64,000 bases of DNA. Origin: Lepeophtheirus salmonis. Lineage: Eukaryota; Arthropoda; Copepoda; Siphonostomatoida; Caligidae. Shown piece by piece: positions 11,156 through 22,250 of this stretch; the stretch's first letter is position 1, and every line of letters starts with the position of its first letter. The translations under genes and the position numbers were made by a program. The DNA lies in contig NC_052138.2 of the NCBI RefSeq assembly GCF_016086655.4, forward strand, positions 37,893,403 through 37,957,402, read 5' to 3'. The notes under the pieces were generated by a model. The model saw only the letters and a program-made list of their open reading frames with translations, was not told the origin of the DNA and made no database searches.

Positions 11156-11712
11156 AGTAACATTGTATAATTAATTTGACTTATTACTTTGGTAATATTT
11201 TGAAGTACCTATGGCCCATAAGTATTCTATTGGAGCATTGGATATTATGCAGGATACTAATTTTTTTGAGTAAAGTAATTTTAAGGTTGTTTTATAGTTG
11301 GTTTTGTAAGATCTGACATACTCAGTAAAAATAATCGAAGACATACTGCATAACTTCCAAAATTGAGCTTGCATAATTCGAATGCCACTTTGGTTAAGAG
11401 CTCATAATAATTGACTATTATCAAATCGTTAAAAATATTTGTTTTATTATGTCTCAAATGTTCTAAAGTGTACATTCTGCGCGATTTATTTCGTGAATTG
11501 AAATATGATTTGAATATTTGATGTTTATTATTGGTTTTGATTATAATTATATTAGTGTATAGAATATTAACATATTTACTTTGAATGTTTTAATATGCAT
11601 AATTATAGATAAAACTAAAGAATACATTCGTGAAAAACATTATTTTTATTTATAAAAGAACCTTTTTTTTCTTAAATAAATTATAGAATTACTAAATTAA
11701 ACCTAATTTGGA
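11156..11712. other. AT-rich interval, nothing recognised
   Basis: Two overlapping minus-strand frames (11171-11475) show no recognisable domain. Confidence 0.5.
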
Positions 11713-11870
11713 ATTAATTTTCTTTTAGGGACATGTGAAAACCCTGAGGTTCTTCTAGACCATAAACGTAGTAGGATACAATAGCATGATCAATTTGACT
11801 CAATAAAAACCTTAGAACATCCTCATACTTTGCAAGATTCTGCACCTTTCGCAGAGGAATTATGGGGTTT
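11713..11870 (-). repeat. Duplicated coding-like module, copy 1
   Basis: On the minus strand this reads without a stop as IPLRKVQNLAKYEDVLRFLL, then SQIDHAIVSYYVYGLEEPQ, then a short tail and a stop. The same strand at about 12270-12345 carries a diverged version (ILLQKVQNVSKWKTLIRILL). The nucleotide core actcaataaaa-ccttata and attctgcacctttygcag is shared by the two copies, which lie some 490 bp apart. The module is either a fragment of an unknown mobile element present twice or a duplicated exon. No family is recognised. Confidence 0.5.
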
Positions 11871-12269
11871 CACCTTTTTATTTGCTATTTTATTCTCAAT
11901 TAAGATATTATTTAGATTTTTATCACTTTCAATCAATTATTATGAGTATATTGACTTAATAATATAACAGTTTCGTTTCTTCTGCTAAAATATATTAGCT
12001 TTAATACATCATTTAATTTAGCATTATTGTTTTTAATATTTTTTAAATCTAATAAATCGAGTATTATTAGTTTTTCAATTATACCTTGTGTGTAAAAATA
12101 AATTATTTATACAAAGTCTACTGTTAAGTAAATGCAACAAATTGATCATCATAATATATACGTTTTTCATACACATCGACGATAAATGATAACTCGGAAT
12201 CAGTAAAATGCAAACCTGTCTCGGGCAGAATATTAAATATAAGGATTAAACTTAGAGTAATGATAAATT
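11871..12269. other. Spacer between the two module copies
   Basis: AT-rich, with no coding similarity seen. Confidence 0.5.
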
Positions 12270-12345
12270 AAACTCAATAAAATCCTTATAAGTGTCTTCC
12301 ATTTTGAAACATTCTGCACCTTTTGCAGCAGAATTGACCTTAGAT
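12270..12345 (-). repeat. Duplicated coding-like module, copy 2
   Basis: This is a diverged second copy of the 11713-11870 module, in the same orientation. It retains KVQN and the following hydrophobic pattern in the same reading frame, with fewer downstream residues conserved. That the similarity holds at both nucleotide and protein level suggests common origin. Confidence 0.5.
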
Positions 12346-13664
12346 ATTTATTTTATATTTTAAATATAGTCCAATAAATTAAAAGAATGAAAAAATAATA
12401 TAAGGGAGAACTTTTAAATATGGAATCTAACGTTATAATTTATTTATTATTTGTATATTCTATACTGAATAAAAAATTTATTATATTGCTACATTTTTAC
12501 CATTTTCTTAAATAATAAAAAAACTTATAAAAATAAACTATTATGTAAAATATTTAATTATCGTCCGTAATTAGTTAATTTGTGTTAAGAAACTAGATCT
12601 TCTTTAGTGTAATATTATTATATGGTGGCAAGTAATACCATTCAAATATTCCTGTAGATGTGTACAGAAGTTAAGAAGTTAACTTTTTTATCACATAATC
12701 ATTTAACAGTTCAAAATAACTATTTATGCATATAAAAGTAGAAAAGAATATTATTTGGAGACAAAGATATCAAGAAAGAGAGTTTAAGATAGCCTTCCGC
12801 TTGTTTTCCATCAAAAAAACAACTTACAAGTATGATAAAATCAGGAATGGTACTTGGAGTATTCAGAATATATTATTGTTCTTGTAGACAGCTCGAATGC
12901 AATCATATATAAAAGAAATTGAAATGCAGCATGCATTATATACATCAAAGACACTGAAGGATTCTTATCAATCCAATATTTATCTTAGAGTGAGAGACGA
13001 AGCAGAGTTGACTTAATGAGTTATGAATTCAAGAGTTTCAATAAAGGAGCCGTGGATGAGAACTCTCATAGCTCCTTATTGGGCCTTAGATCAGATTAAT
13101 ATGTCACTTTATGAAACTCCCGTAGAAGTATATGATAATTCCATAGAAGATATGGAGTAATATACGTATTCTTGAGCATAAAAGCGATGATTTGCGAAGT
13201 GAGAAGTAACTATAAGTTACTGTGATGCTACATAATGAACTATTTTTGCATTTAAGGAGATAAGAGTGAATGAGTGAGGCACAAAGAGGACAGATCCCTT
13301 GACTGTGTGTAAACTGAAGAGGAAGAGAAGATCTGAGATGAGAAGGCGTTTTCGAACTGGAAGGGATGTTCCAATGTGAAAATATAAATTCCTAGGAAGA
13401 CGAAGGATGAGTGGATGTAGATCCATAAATCAAAATGCTTCCTTGGAAAGATCCATGCTAATTTTTATAAATTAAATATTTTGACACACAGTTCCACCCC
13501 TTTCCATTTGATTAATCCCAATAATTTGAGCCAATACTACCCTAACTAATATTTATGACATTACAGCCAATTAAATTGATTATATATCTATATCAATCTA
13601 CTATCAGACATAATCATATACGATATATCAATAGACAATAATAAAATTATTACGTTAGAAAAAT
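12346..13664. other. Mixed-composition interval without a recognised gene
   Basis: The part from about 12960 to 13440 is less AT-rich and purine-rich on the plus strand (runs such as gaagaggaagagaagatc). Plus-strand frames such as RRSRVDLMSYEFKSFNKG are short and interrupted. It may be the remnant of an unknown element. No domain is assigned. Confidence 0.4.
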
Positions 13665-13800
13665 GTTGGGCTACGGTATTAAATGATTCTTCAGATTTTT
13701 ACAGAATTGTGGGCGGTTGAAGTATTGATATATCATAATAATATCATTCAATACCTAAATATCGTATCATGATACAATACACGTATTATTACAGCCCTAG
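13665..13800. mobile_element. Possible small MITE remnant with internal palindrome
   Basis: The right end, read on the minus strand, is ctagggctgtaataatacg, resembling hAT-type ends that begin TAGGGCTG. The interior contains the 12-bp palindrome GTATCATGATAC (13764-13775) and repeated atatcat/atgatat units. A left counterpart may be ttgggctacggtattaa at about 13669. Target duplications were not found, so the call is tentative. Confidence 0.3.
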
Positions 13801-14549
13801 TGTATGTATGATACATGTGAAAACTAAAATCAGGTAACTACCTCACAATAGTTATCAGATCAATTTTTTATTGAAAAAATTTATTAAAAAATTTAAACAA
13901 GAAAAACAATTTTCGCGTATAGTCTTTCTGAGTGTTCGTCGCAGAGTTTACTTTAAATTAAGAATTATTCTCTCTCTGCTGTAAATTATTTTCAAAATGC
14001 ATAAAAAGTTAATATAAATATTTATGCAATATCTTCTCTTTTTTAATGCTGTTTTAAATGTAGAAGGTTCCCCTATTTATAAAAGTAATTTATTTTTTTC
14101 CTTCCAAAATCATTTAAAAAACAATTGATATTAACGAGGGTATTCATTTAGTAGTTTATGCCTCGCTCAAACCTTCTTCTCGAGCTCTTTTTTTCTTACA
14201 AAAACTATTCACACAGAGTAAATAGGAAGATATGATTATAAAAACATAAAATAATATATATTTATGATATTTTGCGGTTAATGTTTTAAGTCCAATCTTG
14301 TGTAAGAATAAATGGATTAACTATTTGAAAACGTTATTTTTGTCATCATAATCCTATTTTGATAAAAATAAATACAATTTAATTCTTGTTCCTGATATGT
14401 ACCAGTGCAAATACAATAATATATTACCGAATACTCAATACTCCAAATCAAAGAATAATAGGCTTTATTATTTAGTCTTCGATATTGAATATAATCCAAA
14501 AGCTTTGTGTCTTTGAGTATAGATAAAGCTTTGCAACCTACCTCCCAGG
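13801..14549. other. AT-rich interval, nothing recognised
   Basis: No terminal repeats or coding similarity were seen before the RNase H fragment that begins near 14550. Confidence 0.55.
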
Positions 14550-15280
14550 TTGAGTAAAAAGACAGTTTTGCTCAGGATACAATTATCTCCAATCTGTTTC
14601 CTAACCTCCGAAAGGACAAAATTAATCGAGCGAAAATATGGAAATGCAACTTTCTTGATCAGGAGATTGAAGACTAAATTAATATATTTTCAGATGGATC
14701 GAAGAGCAACCGAGGCTTTGGTTCGGGATTTGTAATCAATAAAGGTGATCAAGTAGTGGGGGTAGCCTCCATAACTCTCGCTCCTCAAAACACCGTTTTC
14801 CAAGCCGAGATGCTTGCCATAAAAGAAGCACTTTCTTGAATTAAAGACAATCGTGAGAAAAATGGGACCTACAGTATTTTTTATCTGGTCAGACTATCAA
14901 GCAGCGATTGGATCATTACGGTCGACAGAGACACAGAGTTCTCTTGTCCGAAATAAAAAAAGAGGTCACATTAATGTCACTGGAAATCAGGTGGCTCATA
15001 TGCTAGCCAAAACGGGAGCGCTGGATCAACTTCCTATCCAAATTGTTGGTATCCCGCATTCATCTCTTAGGGAGAACGTCTCTGTACATTAAATAGAAAA
15101 TGGCAGGCACTTTGATCGAACCTCTGCTTTTGCCGTCAAAGCCGTGTGATAGTCCCAAAAGTTAGAATTAAGAGATGGAAGCATATCTTGGACTTTTCGA
15201 AAGGAAAACTGAGTAAAATTTACGTGGCTAATTCTGTTAAAACGGTGAATTATTGGAGACTAACTACTTAGTTATAGAAT
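14550..15280 (+). pseudogene. Non-LTR retrotransposon RNase H domain, decayed
   Basis: Four RNase H motifs appear in order: FSDGSKSNRGFGSGF (first Asp), FQAEMLAIKEAL (Glu), IWSDYQAAIGSL (second Asp), and GHINVTGNQVAHMLAKTGA (His, and the position of the last Asp). In the last motif the usual ExAD is QVAH, so the fourth carboxylate is replaced by His. Downstream, CRQSRVIVPKVRIKRWKHI in another frame matches the region that follows RNase H in LINE polyproteins. An in-frame TGA at 14837 and at least two frameshifts make it a pseudogene. The arrangement indicates the 3' part of a LINE of an RNase H-bearing clade (for example I- or Loa-like; clade not determined). The reverse transcriptase is absent, so the copy is 5'-truncated or degraded. 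Confidence 0.8.
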
Positions 15281-15635
15281 AATATTCGACACACCTAGCC
15301 GACAAATAATGTGTTGCTACGACCATAACCCTGTAAAAATATTGATCACATGGTGTTGGCTTTGCTACTTGGTTTATAACTTTAATTTAAGATACAATTA
15401 CATAAATTAATATATACAATTGAAAAGGATATTTTTGATCTAACATGTTGAAGTCCCGTCCTAAATTTTCAGAACACGTCCAAATTGGACGCAAAAGCCT
15501 TCCCATAAAACCATACAGGTTTGGGAGTATAAACGTAGACTGTTAATTAATGTTAAGAAAGTTTAGGGACTATTTTTATATCTTGCTTCTGCCATCCTTT
15601 GTGCATAAACAAACATTTATAAACATTTCTTCATC

Positions 15636-15965
15636 ATGACTAAGCAAAAAGCCGAAAGGCAGCGCATCTCAAATATCCTAGATGCTAAAGTTAAGGTGTC
15701 AAGGATTATGGACAATGTAAAGTGATTTAGGTGCCTGGTTTTCAAGGTGGTCAAGATGATATATGACTGAAAAGACATCTCCAAGAAGGCAGCAAGTAGA
15801 GGGCACAATTTGAAGAGGGATCCAGACTTCTCCTTGGCTCCTACCACCATTAAGAGGGCTGTGAAGGGATACATGGGATTTTCTGTATCCATGAGGATCC
15901 CACGCCATCTTCTGAAAGAGTTCATCGAGGCCAGGAGGATAGAGAGTCCACCTTTTGCTTTTCCA
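15636..15965 (+). pseudogene. Mariner transposase N-terminal relic
   Basis: From the ATG at 15636 the frame reads MTKQKAERQRISNILDAKV, then VSRIMDNVK, a stop, and LVFKVVKM. It continues with DISKKAASRGHNLKRDPDF, and then SLAPTTIKRAVKGYMGFSV and RIPRHLLKE. These are the first helix-turn-helix, the GHNxKRDPDF linker and the second helix-turn-helix of a mariner transposase. Part of the segment between the linker and the second helix-turn-helix is missing. No catalytic region follows. The relic at 35640-36345 belongs to the same family: it shares LVFK, xHNLxRD and TIRR/TIKR in the same order. At least two in-frame stops are present. Confidence 0.82.
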
Positions 15966-17406
15966 ATACTGTAAATGGTAAATTACGTCATCCTATATAT
16001 CAACCAGTTTCGCCATCATTAGTCAATCATGGATATTATGGAGGTATAACACAGCATAAGGAACATGAGATTTCGATTATGGGTTAATTGGTATTGCCTC
16101 AGTAAAAAATATAATATTAATAACAATAATCTATTTTTATAAAAATCAGGAACATATGATCTGAATAATTATGTTTCTTATTTTAAAATAAATTTCTTGA
16201 ATCTATTCTCACCTGAGAAATGCTTAAAATTGGCTTTAAAAATGTGTGGAGGAAATTACTTAAAACAACTTCTCAAATAGTAATATTTCTACTCTACTTA
16301 TTTGGAATCATTTTTTAAATTAATATGTTTTAATTAAGCAATATACGTGTTTTCGTCAAAATTAAATCTAAATTAAGTGAGTAATAGATCATGGCTATAC
16401 TTTCACTTATATATACCTATATATTAAAAAAAAACAACTGTATTTTTTACTTATTTTCTCCTTGTCAGTACTATGAACTTTAATAATTTGAATTCGAAGT
16501 TTGCAATGTGTGAGTAATTCAGAGCAATTATTAAGCAATCATTCCTGAGTTGGGGAAAATTGTCTAACTACAAATTGATTTCGGTCCTTTTTTCTATTTA
16601 TTTTTAGGGAAAAAGATTGTAAGATACTACAAATGTAGCAACATGAGAAATGCCCAATCTCTATGTGAATAACAGTTAATGTAATTAACCCTTAATTAAT
16701 AATTATAGAAAACTGTTATCTTAAATTAAAGATGTTTATATTTTTACTCAATGATTTCAATCGGTTAAATCAGATAATTTATGTAGATATTTGGTAAATT
16801 TGTAATATGTAAAATGTTTGTCCTTTAGAAAAGGCTTTTTGAAATGTATGCCATTGTTTAAGGACTGATGAAAGGGACGAAATCATTTTTTATATCATCA
16901 TATTAATGACAATGAAAATTGACTTAATTTGGATCATATATAAATATATTGAGTTAAGTATTTTATTCATAAAAATTCAATAAAGAATATGTTTTTTTTT
17001 GTGGGCACCACCTCAAACTGATGATGTTGATTAGGAACAACTTGATTTCGACTACATAGAATTGAGTGAGCATATTTCCTCGTAATATAATAAAGAAATA
17101 TTTATTAAGGAAGTAAATAAAACAATAATTATTGTAATTCTGAGAAATCGGTCTTGATAAAATCCCCTGAAACAACAACATATGTTGTTCTGTTGTATAA
17201 AAGCAATAATACTTAAAATATCTCTCTTAGAGAATCGAGCACAAATATGTAAATCTTAATATCTTTTTATTGGAAATACTAAGGAATATATTGCCTAAAA
17301 AATTTATTTTTTAGAAATATTGGGGAAGAGAAACACACTCCTAAAATAAATAATTATATTCTCCAACTCCAGCATAAAAAGATTAGTGTTGGATCTGTCT
17401 AAAAAA
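15966..17406. other. AT-rich interval, one MITE-like motif
   Basis: At 16072 the sequence gatttcgattatgggt recurs inside the left arm of the MITE at 19.3 kb (atttcgattatgggt), so a fragment of that family may be present. Nothing else is recognised. Confidence 0.5.
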
Positions 17407-18850
17407 ACTAAAAATGTTGCAGTCCCATCAGTCTGGTACTAATACAATTTGTCAATCTTAGGACCGGTCCTTATCGGTCTTTTGTTGAAAGTAAAACAGC
17501 TGCATTTACGTAGTCAATACTATATGCATCATTTGAGTCCCTGAAGTTACATCATAAATCATAGTTCATTAATTAACAAAACTGAATAGAACAATCACTT
17601 TTACACCGTAAATGTTCATAAAATGGAGAAGTCAGTTTAATGTTTATGTTATTATGAGGGCTTTATGGAAAAACATGCTAATATTTCCTATTTGTTGTGT
17701 GATTGTTAAAAAATTCGAAATTTAGTAAAAGCTGTATTTCAAATGGAACGATTGTTATATTTAACGAAATGGAATATTGCGATTACTTCAACAGCAAACA
17801 TGTCAGTAAAATAGAGTTGTTAGTATATGGACTTTGTTATTATGAAGTATGTTAGGATCAAATACAAATGTTTTCGCATTTCCTTTTTATTTTTGTTAAT
17901 CAATCATTGAATTTTAAAATTGAATAGAAGTGTTAGTTTAAACGGCAAACATATTGTTGTACATAAAAATTGAATCTGACAAGTACTTGAACAAAAAAAA
18001 AAAAAAAAAAAGAAATTGTATGCCACTTCATAAAGATAAAAAACACACACGGGCACATTGGTTCATGTAGATTAAAAATCATTGCCAACACTTCACAAAC
18101 CGGGAAGTATTTGGAAAGTACTTAAAAGCTTTGTGAAGTTTTGGGAGTAATTTTGAACATGCCTGGTCGCTCTGCCGTAGTCTTAATCAACCTATGGGTC
18201 GGGAGGGGGGGAGGGTTATTTTGGAGTCTATGTAAGGGGCATATAAGCCTTGTGAAGCAGCAGTAGTTGTTTTTAATCTGTTTGGGTATTGTGGTTTTGT
18301 TAATAAATGACAGGAAATTTTCTCAATGGCGACTTTCTACATAGCAATATATCCCAATGTAACTTTTCTACTAGCAATTTTCTTGTGAATCCTTTGTAGT
18401 TTTGAACACATTGATGTTACTCCAAATTTAAAAGATAAAATTCGATCAATTAATCTGTCTTTTGGATTTTTTGGATAAATAGTACATTTATTATTAGTTT
18501 TTTTTTGGTTATTTTGTAAAGTATTCGGGCAGAATGCAAATTTAAAATTGTGATTTGATAACATCCTGAGGGCATATTTCGGATATTTTTGTATCTAACA
18601 ATAATCAATTTTATATTAACTGCTATTTGTGTTAAGACATTCCTTAATAATTTGGTCCAGTCCAGTCCTTGGGATCAGTTCTTAAGACTCTCGGTATTAC
18701 GGATAGTCAGGACTCTAAATAATTAAAAAAAAGAAATAGTGTTGATGAACGTCATAAAAGACGGAACTTTATGAGTTTTAAGACTGATATGCAGGATTGA
18801 ACTTGATTAGACTGAGACTGAACTGGACGGGACTGCAGTTTTTAGTCCTA
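17407..18850. repeat. Inverted-repeat pair bracketing about 1.4 kb
   Basis: The left side has actaaaaatgttgcagtccc (17407-17426). The right side has gggactgcagtttttagt (18829-18846), which is its near-perfect inverse. Similarity continues inwards with repeated cagtc/gactg words on both sides. The interior includes a 19-bp A tract (17993-18011) and no recognised coding sequence. The pair could be the termini of one non-autonomous DNA transposon, or two separate copies of a repeat facing each other. A cagtc/tagtc-rich stretch at about 61440-61560 may be related. Confidence 0.45.
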
Positions 18851-19254
18851 TATAAGTACTGACACGACATTAACTGCTATTATGGAACAGTATAACGTAT
18901 ATAAATCACAACGCGTCCATAAATTCATGGAATATAATGGCATGTCCTTGAACGTAATATTGTATTGGCGTAGGAAAGAAGCTCAATATACAAAGGTAAA
19001 AACAGGAATGGGATGGGTTCGAGTAAATTATGAAGGTTTTGGATACATATTGTTCATATTGCATATTTATCACAACATCTAGGAAGATGGTCCAGTTTTT
19101 TATTATTCTTGATAGGTATGCTTAAATTTATATGTGTATATTGAGAAGGAGATGATTCACATACTGTATTGTTCTTTGTCTATATCGCATAATCTTTCTG
19201 CATGATGCATTTAAGTATTTATGTAAAGCATACAACATACCAAATTATGCATTA

Positions 19255-19888
19255 GGGGGGTTTGTTTTTTAACTTTTTGTCGAATTTCGATTATGGGTAA
19301 CAGTGGAAAATTTGTACTGCGGAATGAAAATAATCAATGTAAAATTGCATTCTTTTACAAAGTCATCTTTAGGTCTTAAATCTTGATCATACTATGAGAA
19401 AAGACATTACCCTTTTGTTAGTAAATAAAAACTACGAAGATATTTTTAGTTATTTGGTATTAAATAATTTTGATATACATTGTTTTAACCTCTAAAAAAC
19501 GCTTCAACAATATTGAACAAAAACAGAGAAAAAAACAAAAAATATTTGATCATCTGCAAATTACTAAGATCATTTTTTTACATCTTCAGTAAGGAAAAAT
19601 AATTTTTCTTTTTACTCCATAGGTAGGTTTAAAAAACTTTATTAATATTTTTTAAATGTTAGAATAATGTCTATCTTAATTAACAAATGCAAAATAATGT
19701 ATTTTAATCTTAATTGATGAAACATAAAACTTTTTTTTTCCTTTAAAACTTTGGGTTAGATTGATGTGGAACTTTAAGATTACCTCTTAGAACAATGAAA
19801 ATTTTACATTAGTGTTGTTTTTACCATTTGACAACTTTTTTTTAAATACCCGTAATCGAAAATTGAATAAAGTTAAAAAAAAACTGCC
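19255..19888. mobile_element. Harbinger-like MITE with TTA target duplications
   Basis: A 634-bp element with long imperfect terminal inverted repeats of roughly 100 bp. The left arm has GGGGGGTTTGTTTTTTAACT, then tttcgattatgggta, then atgtaaaattgcatt. The reverse complement of the right end has GGCAGTTTTTTTTTAACTTT, then tttcgattacgggta, then atgtaaaattttcatt. TTA flanks both ends directly (19252-19254 and 19889-19891). TTA duplication with G-rich ends is typical of PIF/Harbinger elements. The interior is AT-rich and non-coding, so it would depend on an enzyme supplied elsewhere. Confidence 0.65.
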
Positions 19889-20419
19889 TTATTGTGCTGT
19901 TAAGTTCTACACGTATATGCAATCATAATACCTATATGTAACTTTATATTATGTCTATTTTAATACTGGGTTTTCATTGATTTGACAAATTTGTGAGTGG
20001 GAAAAATGTATTAGTGTGATATGTTTACATTTATTTTATAATATTCATTTCAATTCGTTCAATTTCATGACCTTCATATGTAAATCTCTAAGTTGCCATA
20101 TGTAGGGGTGTAGGGTATGGTAAGATATATCGCCCACAGCCTTAATCAACCTTTACAAAATTGACTATGTGTAAAAATAACCTGATTTCTCATACCATTC
20201 TTTATTTTTAAAGGCGAATAACCCTGATATAACAACTATTTAATCTTGAAACTTTTCTGTAGAATATAGGCTAAATTATGATTTTCTAATAAGGGTTAAA
20301 TTTTTATCTTACTTTTTGATTCATTTAAGCTTATCAATTTCTCAATTTACTCTATTGGTCCCCCTCTCTCCCAGAATTTGAACTGGAGGACTGTGACGTC
20401 TCTAAGCCCTTTTAAGAGG
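19889..20419. other. AT-rich interval, nothing recognised
   Basis: No coding similarity was seen. Sequence just before 20420 (cccagaatttg, gaggactgtgac) does not match the left end of the 26.4-kb MITE. Confidence 0.5.
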
Positions 20420-20883
20420 AAATGAGCCCCCTTAAAAAGTATGAACCTCCCTCTCAAATTATTAAACATATCTTATAAATATTTATATATCTGTTTTTTG
20501 TGTTGTCATAAATGGAATTTAAAATAGACGAACATATCAGTCTGAAATTTACATGTAGACGTAAAAAATAATCTAGTAGGTTTCCATGCTATTTTTTGGG
20601 CCTCCAAGATCATAAAGACGGAAGTGAAACCTCATTTTCCTTCTATATCTCTCTCCTTCACTTCCCGCTTCTCTTCTCTCTTTGTATCTTTCTACACCTC
20701 TCTCTCTGCTTCTTTTTTCCTACCTCCATTCTTTGTTTCTATTACCCTCTATTCAGCACTGGAATACGGGTACTCTCTGTTTGTATATAAATAAAATACA
20801 CCTTTTTTATGCAGTAATTATGCAACGCTGTTGATACTTTTTGGAGCTAAGGTCGTAAATGATGAAAGCTAGCAATCACTCTG
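20420..20883 (+). mobile_element. hAT-like MITE with pyrimidine tract, copy lacking its left end
   Basis: This copy aligns in the same orientation with 26440-26915 over its whole length. Shared landmarks in order are: cctaaaaagt-like start, ttgtcataaatggaattt, gaaatttacatgtaga, tttttgggcc, a 120-bp C/T-rich tract (20635-20755), gtatataaataaaata, gttgatactttttggagc, and the end atgatgaaagctagcaatcactctg. The right end, reverse-complemented, is CAGAGTGATTGCTAGC and pairs with the CAGTGTCGTTGCTAGC left end of the 26.4-kb copy. CAGTG ends are typical of hAT elements. The left terminus is missing or too diverged to see. Confidence 0.65.
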
Positions 20884-20999
20884 CTGTAGGTTAGGATTAA
20901 AGTAGTTAATTCTAAGCACTTACTCATACGTAAAAAATGAGTTAGTTGTCATTCTGATATGTTATGTAACCTGGCCTTTTCACGTTACAACAATACGGT

Positions 21000-21175
21000 A
21001 AATCCTTTGTTGGGGTCAGAGTATAATTGAGAATTGATATCAGAGTCGTTCCTGCCTAAGTACTTACTTGATACAGAGTGGTATTTATCTTTATTTATTT
21101 CCTCTCATAGCTGCTTGTAGATAATCTAATTAAACGTATTTCCAGATAAACTGATCTCTATACGTACATTCTATA
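21000..21175 (-). repeat. YSxSNK repeat family, copy C1
   Basis: On the minus strand this encodes KYHSVSSKYLGRNDSD followed by INSQLYSDPNKGF without a stop. Nucleotide similarity to the other copies (22075-22250, 43608-43815, 58425-58500) extends upstream through ttaattagattatctacaag. Family membership is clear from the shared caattatactctga-ccaacaa core. The nature of the family is unknown. Confidence 0.55.
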
Positions 21176-21379
21176 AACTATCATAGTTATCGGGAAATGT
21201 TTCATTTTTTTAGCTGACTGCCAAATCTTTTTTCTTACATCTCTCTGTATGCTATTTAAGTAGAATGAGACTTTATGTAGTACCAAGAGGAAAAGTATTT
21301 TTTTTTTTATTGTTTAAGCCTGCTATCATGGATATTTAACTTTTGAGGGCCTGGTGGGAGTAGCTATGCATGATTCAGA

Positions 21380-21649
21380 ATGGCTTATTAAGGAGCGAAT
21401 CAAAACTTCCAGAAGGTTATGGTCCACCCCATCAACCACATCTTCTTATATCTTCAAAACTGAACACGAGTCTCTGTCTGCCTCTACATGAACGTGAATA
21501 CGCAGATTGAACACCATATCGTTGGGTTTTATGAGTACGTGAATGTACTTATTTCAGACGCTGCTGAAGTTCATGTAAAGAGAGGCACAACAAAGAATGT
21601 GGCCATCAATATGCTCAATGGCGATAATATCACTTTAATACAGAGTTAA
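21380..21649 (+). pseudogene. SNRPE: Retroposed pseudogene of small nuclear ribonucleoprotein E (Sm E)
   Basis: A continuous 90-codon frame, ATG to TAA, aligns over its full length with the Sm E core protein of the spliceosome (92 residues in human). Recognisable segments are MAY at the start, QKVMVHPINHIFLYLQN, then HIVGFYEYVNVLISDA (the Sm1 motif, usually xIxGFDEYMNLVLDDA), and NMLNGDNITLIQS at the end (Sm2, usually IMLKGDNITLLQS). Codon 4 is TAA, and a TGA stands where LQNRSR is expected, consistent with decay of a CGA codon. There is no intron, frameshift or length change, which indicates insertion of a spliced cDNA. The Asp of GFDEY is Tyr. No poly(A) tail is visible. The functional gene must be elsewhere in the genome. 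Confidence 0.9.
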
Positions 21650-22074
21650 GGAGTGCCTGTGGCCGCAATCACCTCAACGGCATCATTTATCTCCTCTTGA
21701 TTAATTCAACTTATCTCTCCCTATGTCATATGTTATATATATATATATCATATGCCTTAAAGTATTTGCAGTATTTGCAGCTCAGTTCGGCTCCGAGTTA
21801 CGTACGTACGTTGTTCTCATTCTTTCTATTTTTATATTTTATCTAAATAAATATAGACCATTACATACACTTATTATGGATATAAACTGTTATATGAGAC
21901 GAATAAAATGGATGTCTAAAGGAAAAAAACGATAAATACTTGTGCTTAAAAAATTAATTTTGGGCCAAGCTACCGTGGCCGCTTTAATTTTCGCCCTGGA
22001 GTATACATAAAATAATCAATAGTGCATATGCATCTAAATGACTAGGAGTAACACGATATATTTATTGGAGTGTT
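21650..22074. other. AT-rich interval downstream of the Sm E pseudogene
   Basis: Contains a tcatatgttatatatatatatatcatatg near-palindrome at about 21726-21753. Nothing else is recognised. Confidence 0.5.
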
Positions 22075-22250
22075 TTAAGTGTACGTCCTTGTTGGACTCA
22101 GAGTAGAATTGAGGATAATCATTTGAGTAATTTCTATCAATATCTTTAGAAGATACGGAATGATATTTGTGAGATTTATGACAACTTCTATCTAACTTAA
22201 TAGCCCCCATTACAACAAAGCTCCTCTCTGTCTCCACATTCTTCAAATTG
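22075..22250 (-). repeat. YSxSNK repeat family, copy C2 (longest open frame)
   Basis: The minus strand is open from a Met at 22246 for 70 codons: MKNVETERSFVVMGAIKLD, then KYHSVSSKDIDRNYSNDY, then PQFYSESNKDVHLKHSNKY. The KYHSVSSK and QFYSESNKD blocks match copy C1. The NYSxxxPQxYSxSNKD block matches the copy at 43.7 kb. The 5' part (gaatgtggagaca) resembles C3 upstream. The best preserved copy in the window. Function and family are unknown. Confidence 0.55.

Noticed and set aside
15617..15925. 102-codon minus-strand frame over the 15.6-kb region
   Set aside because: It is the antisense shadow of the mariner N-terminus on the plus strand, whose motifs are clear.
17993..18011. A19 tract considered as a retrotransposon poly(A) tail
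   Set aside because: No coding remnant precedes it on either strand and no target duplication flanks it.
18882..19082. 66-codon plus-strand frame
   Set aside because: No motif and no support from neighbours; composition only slightly better than random.
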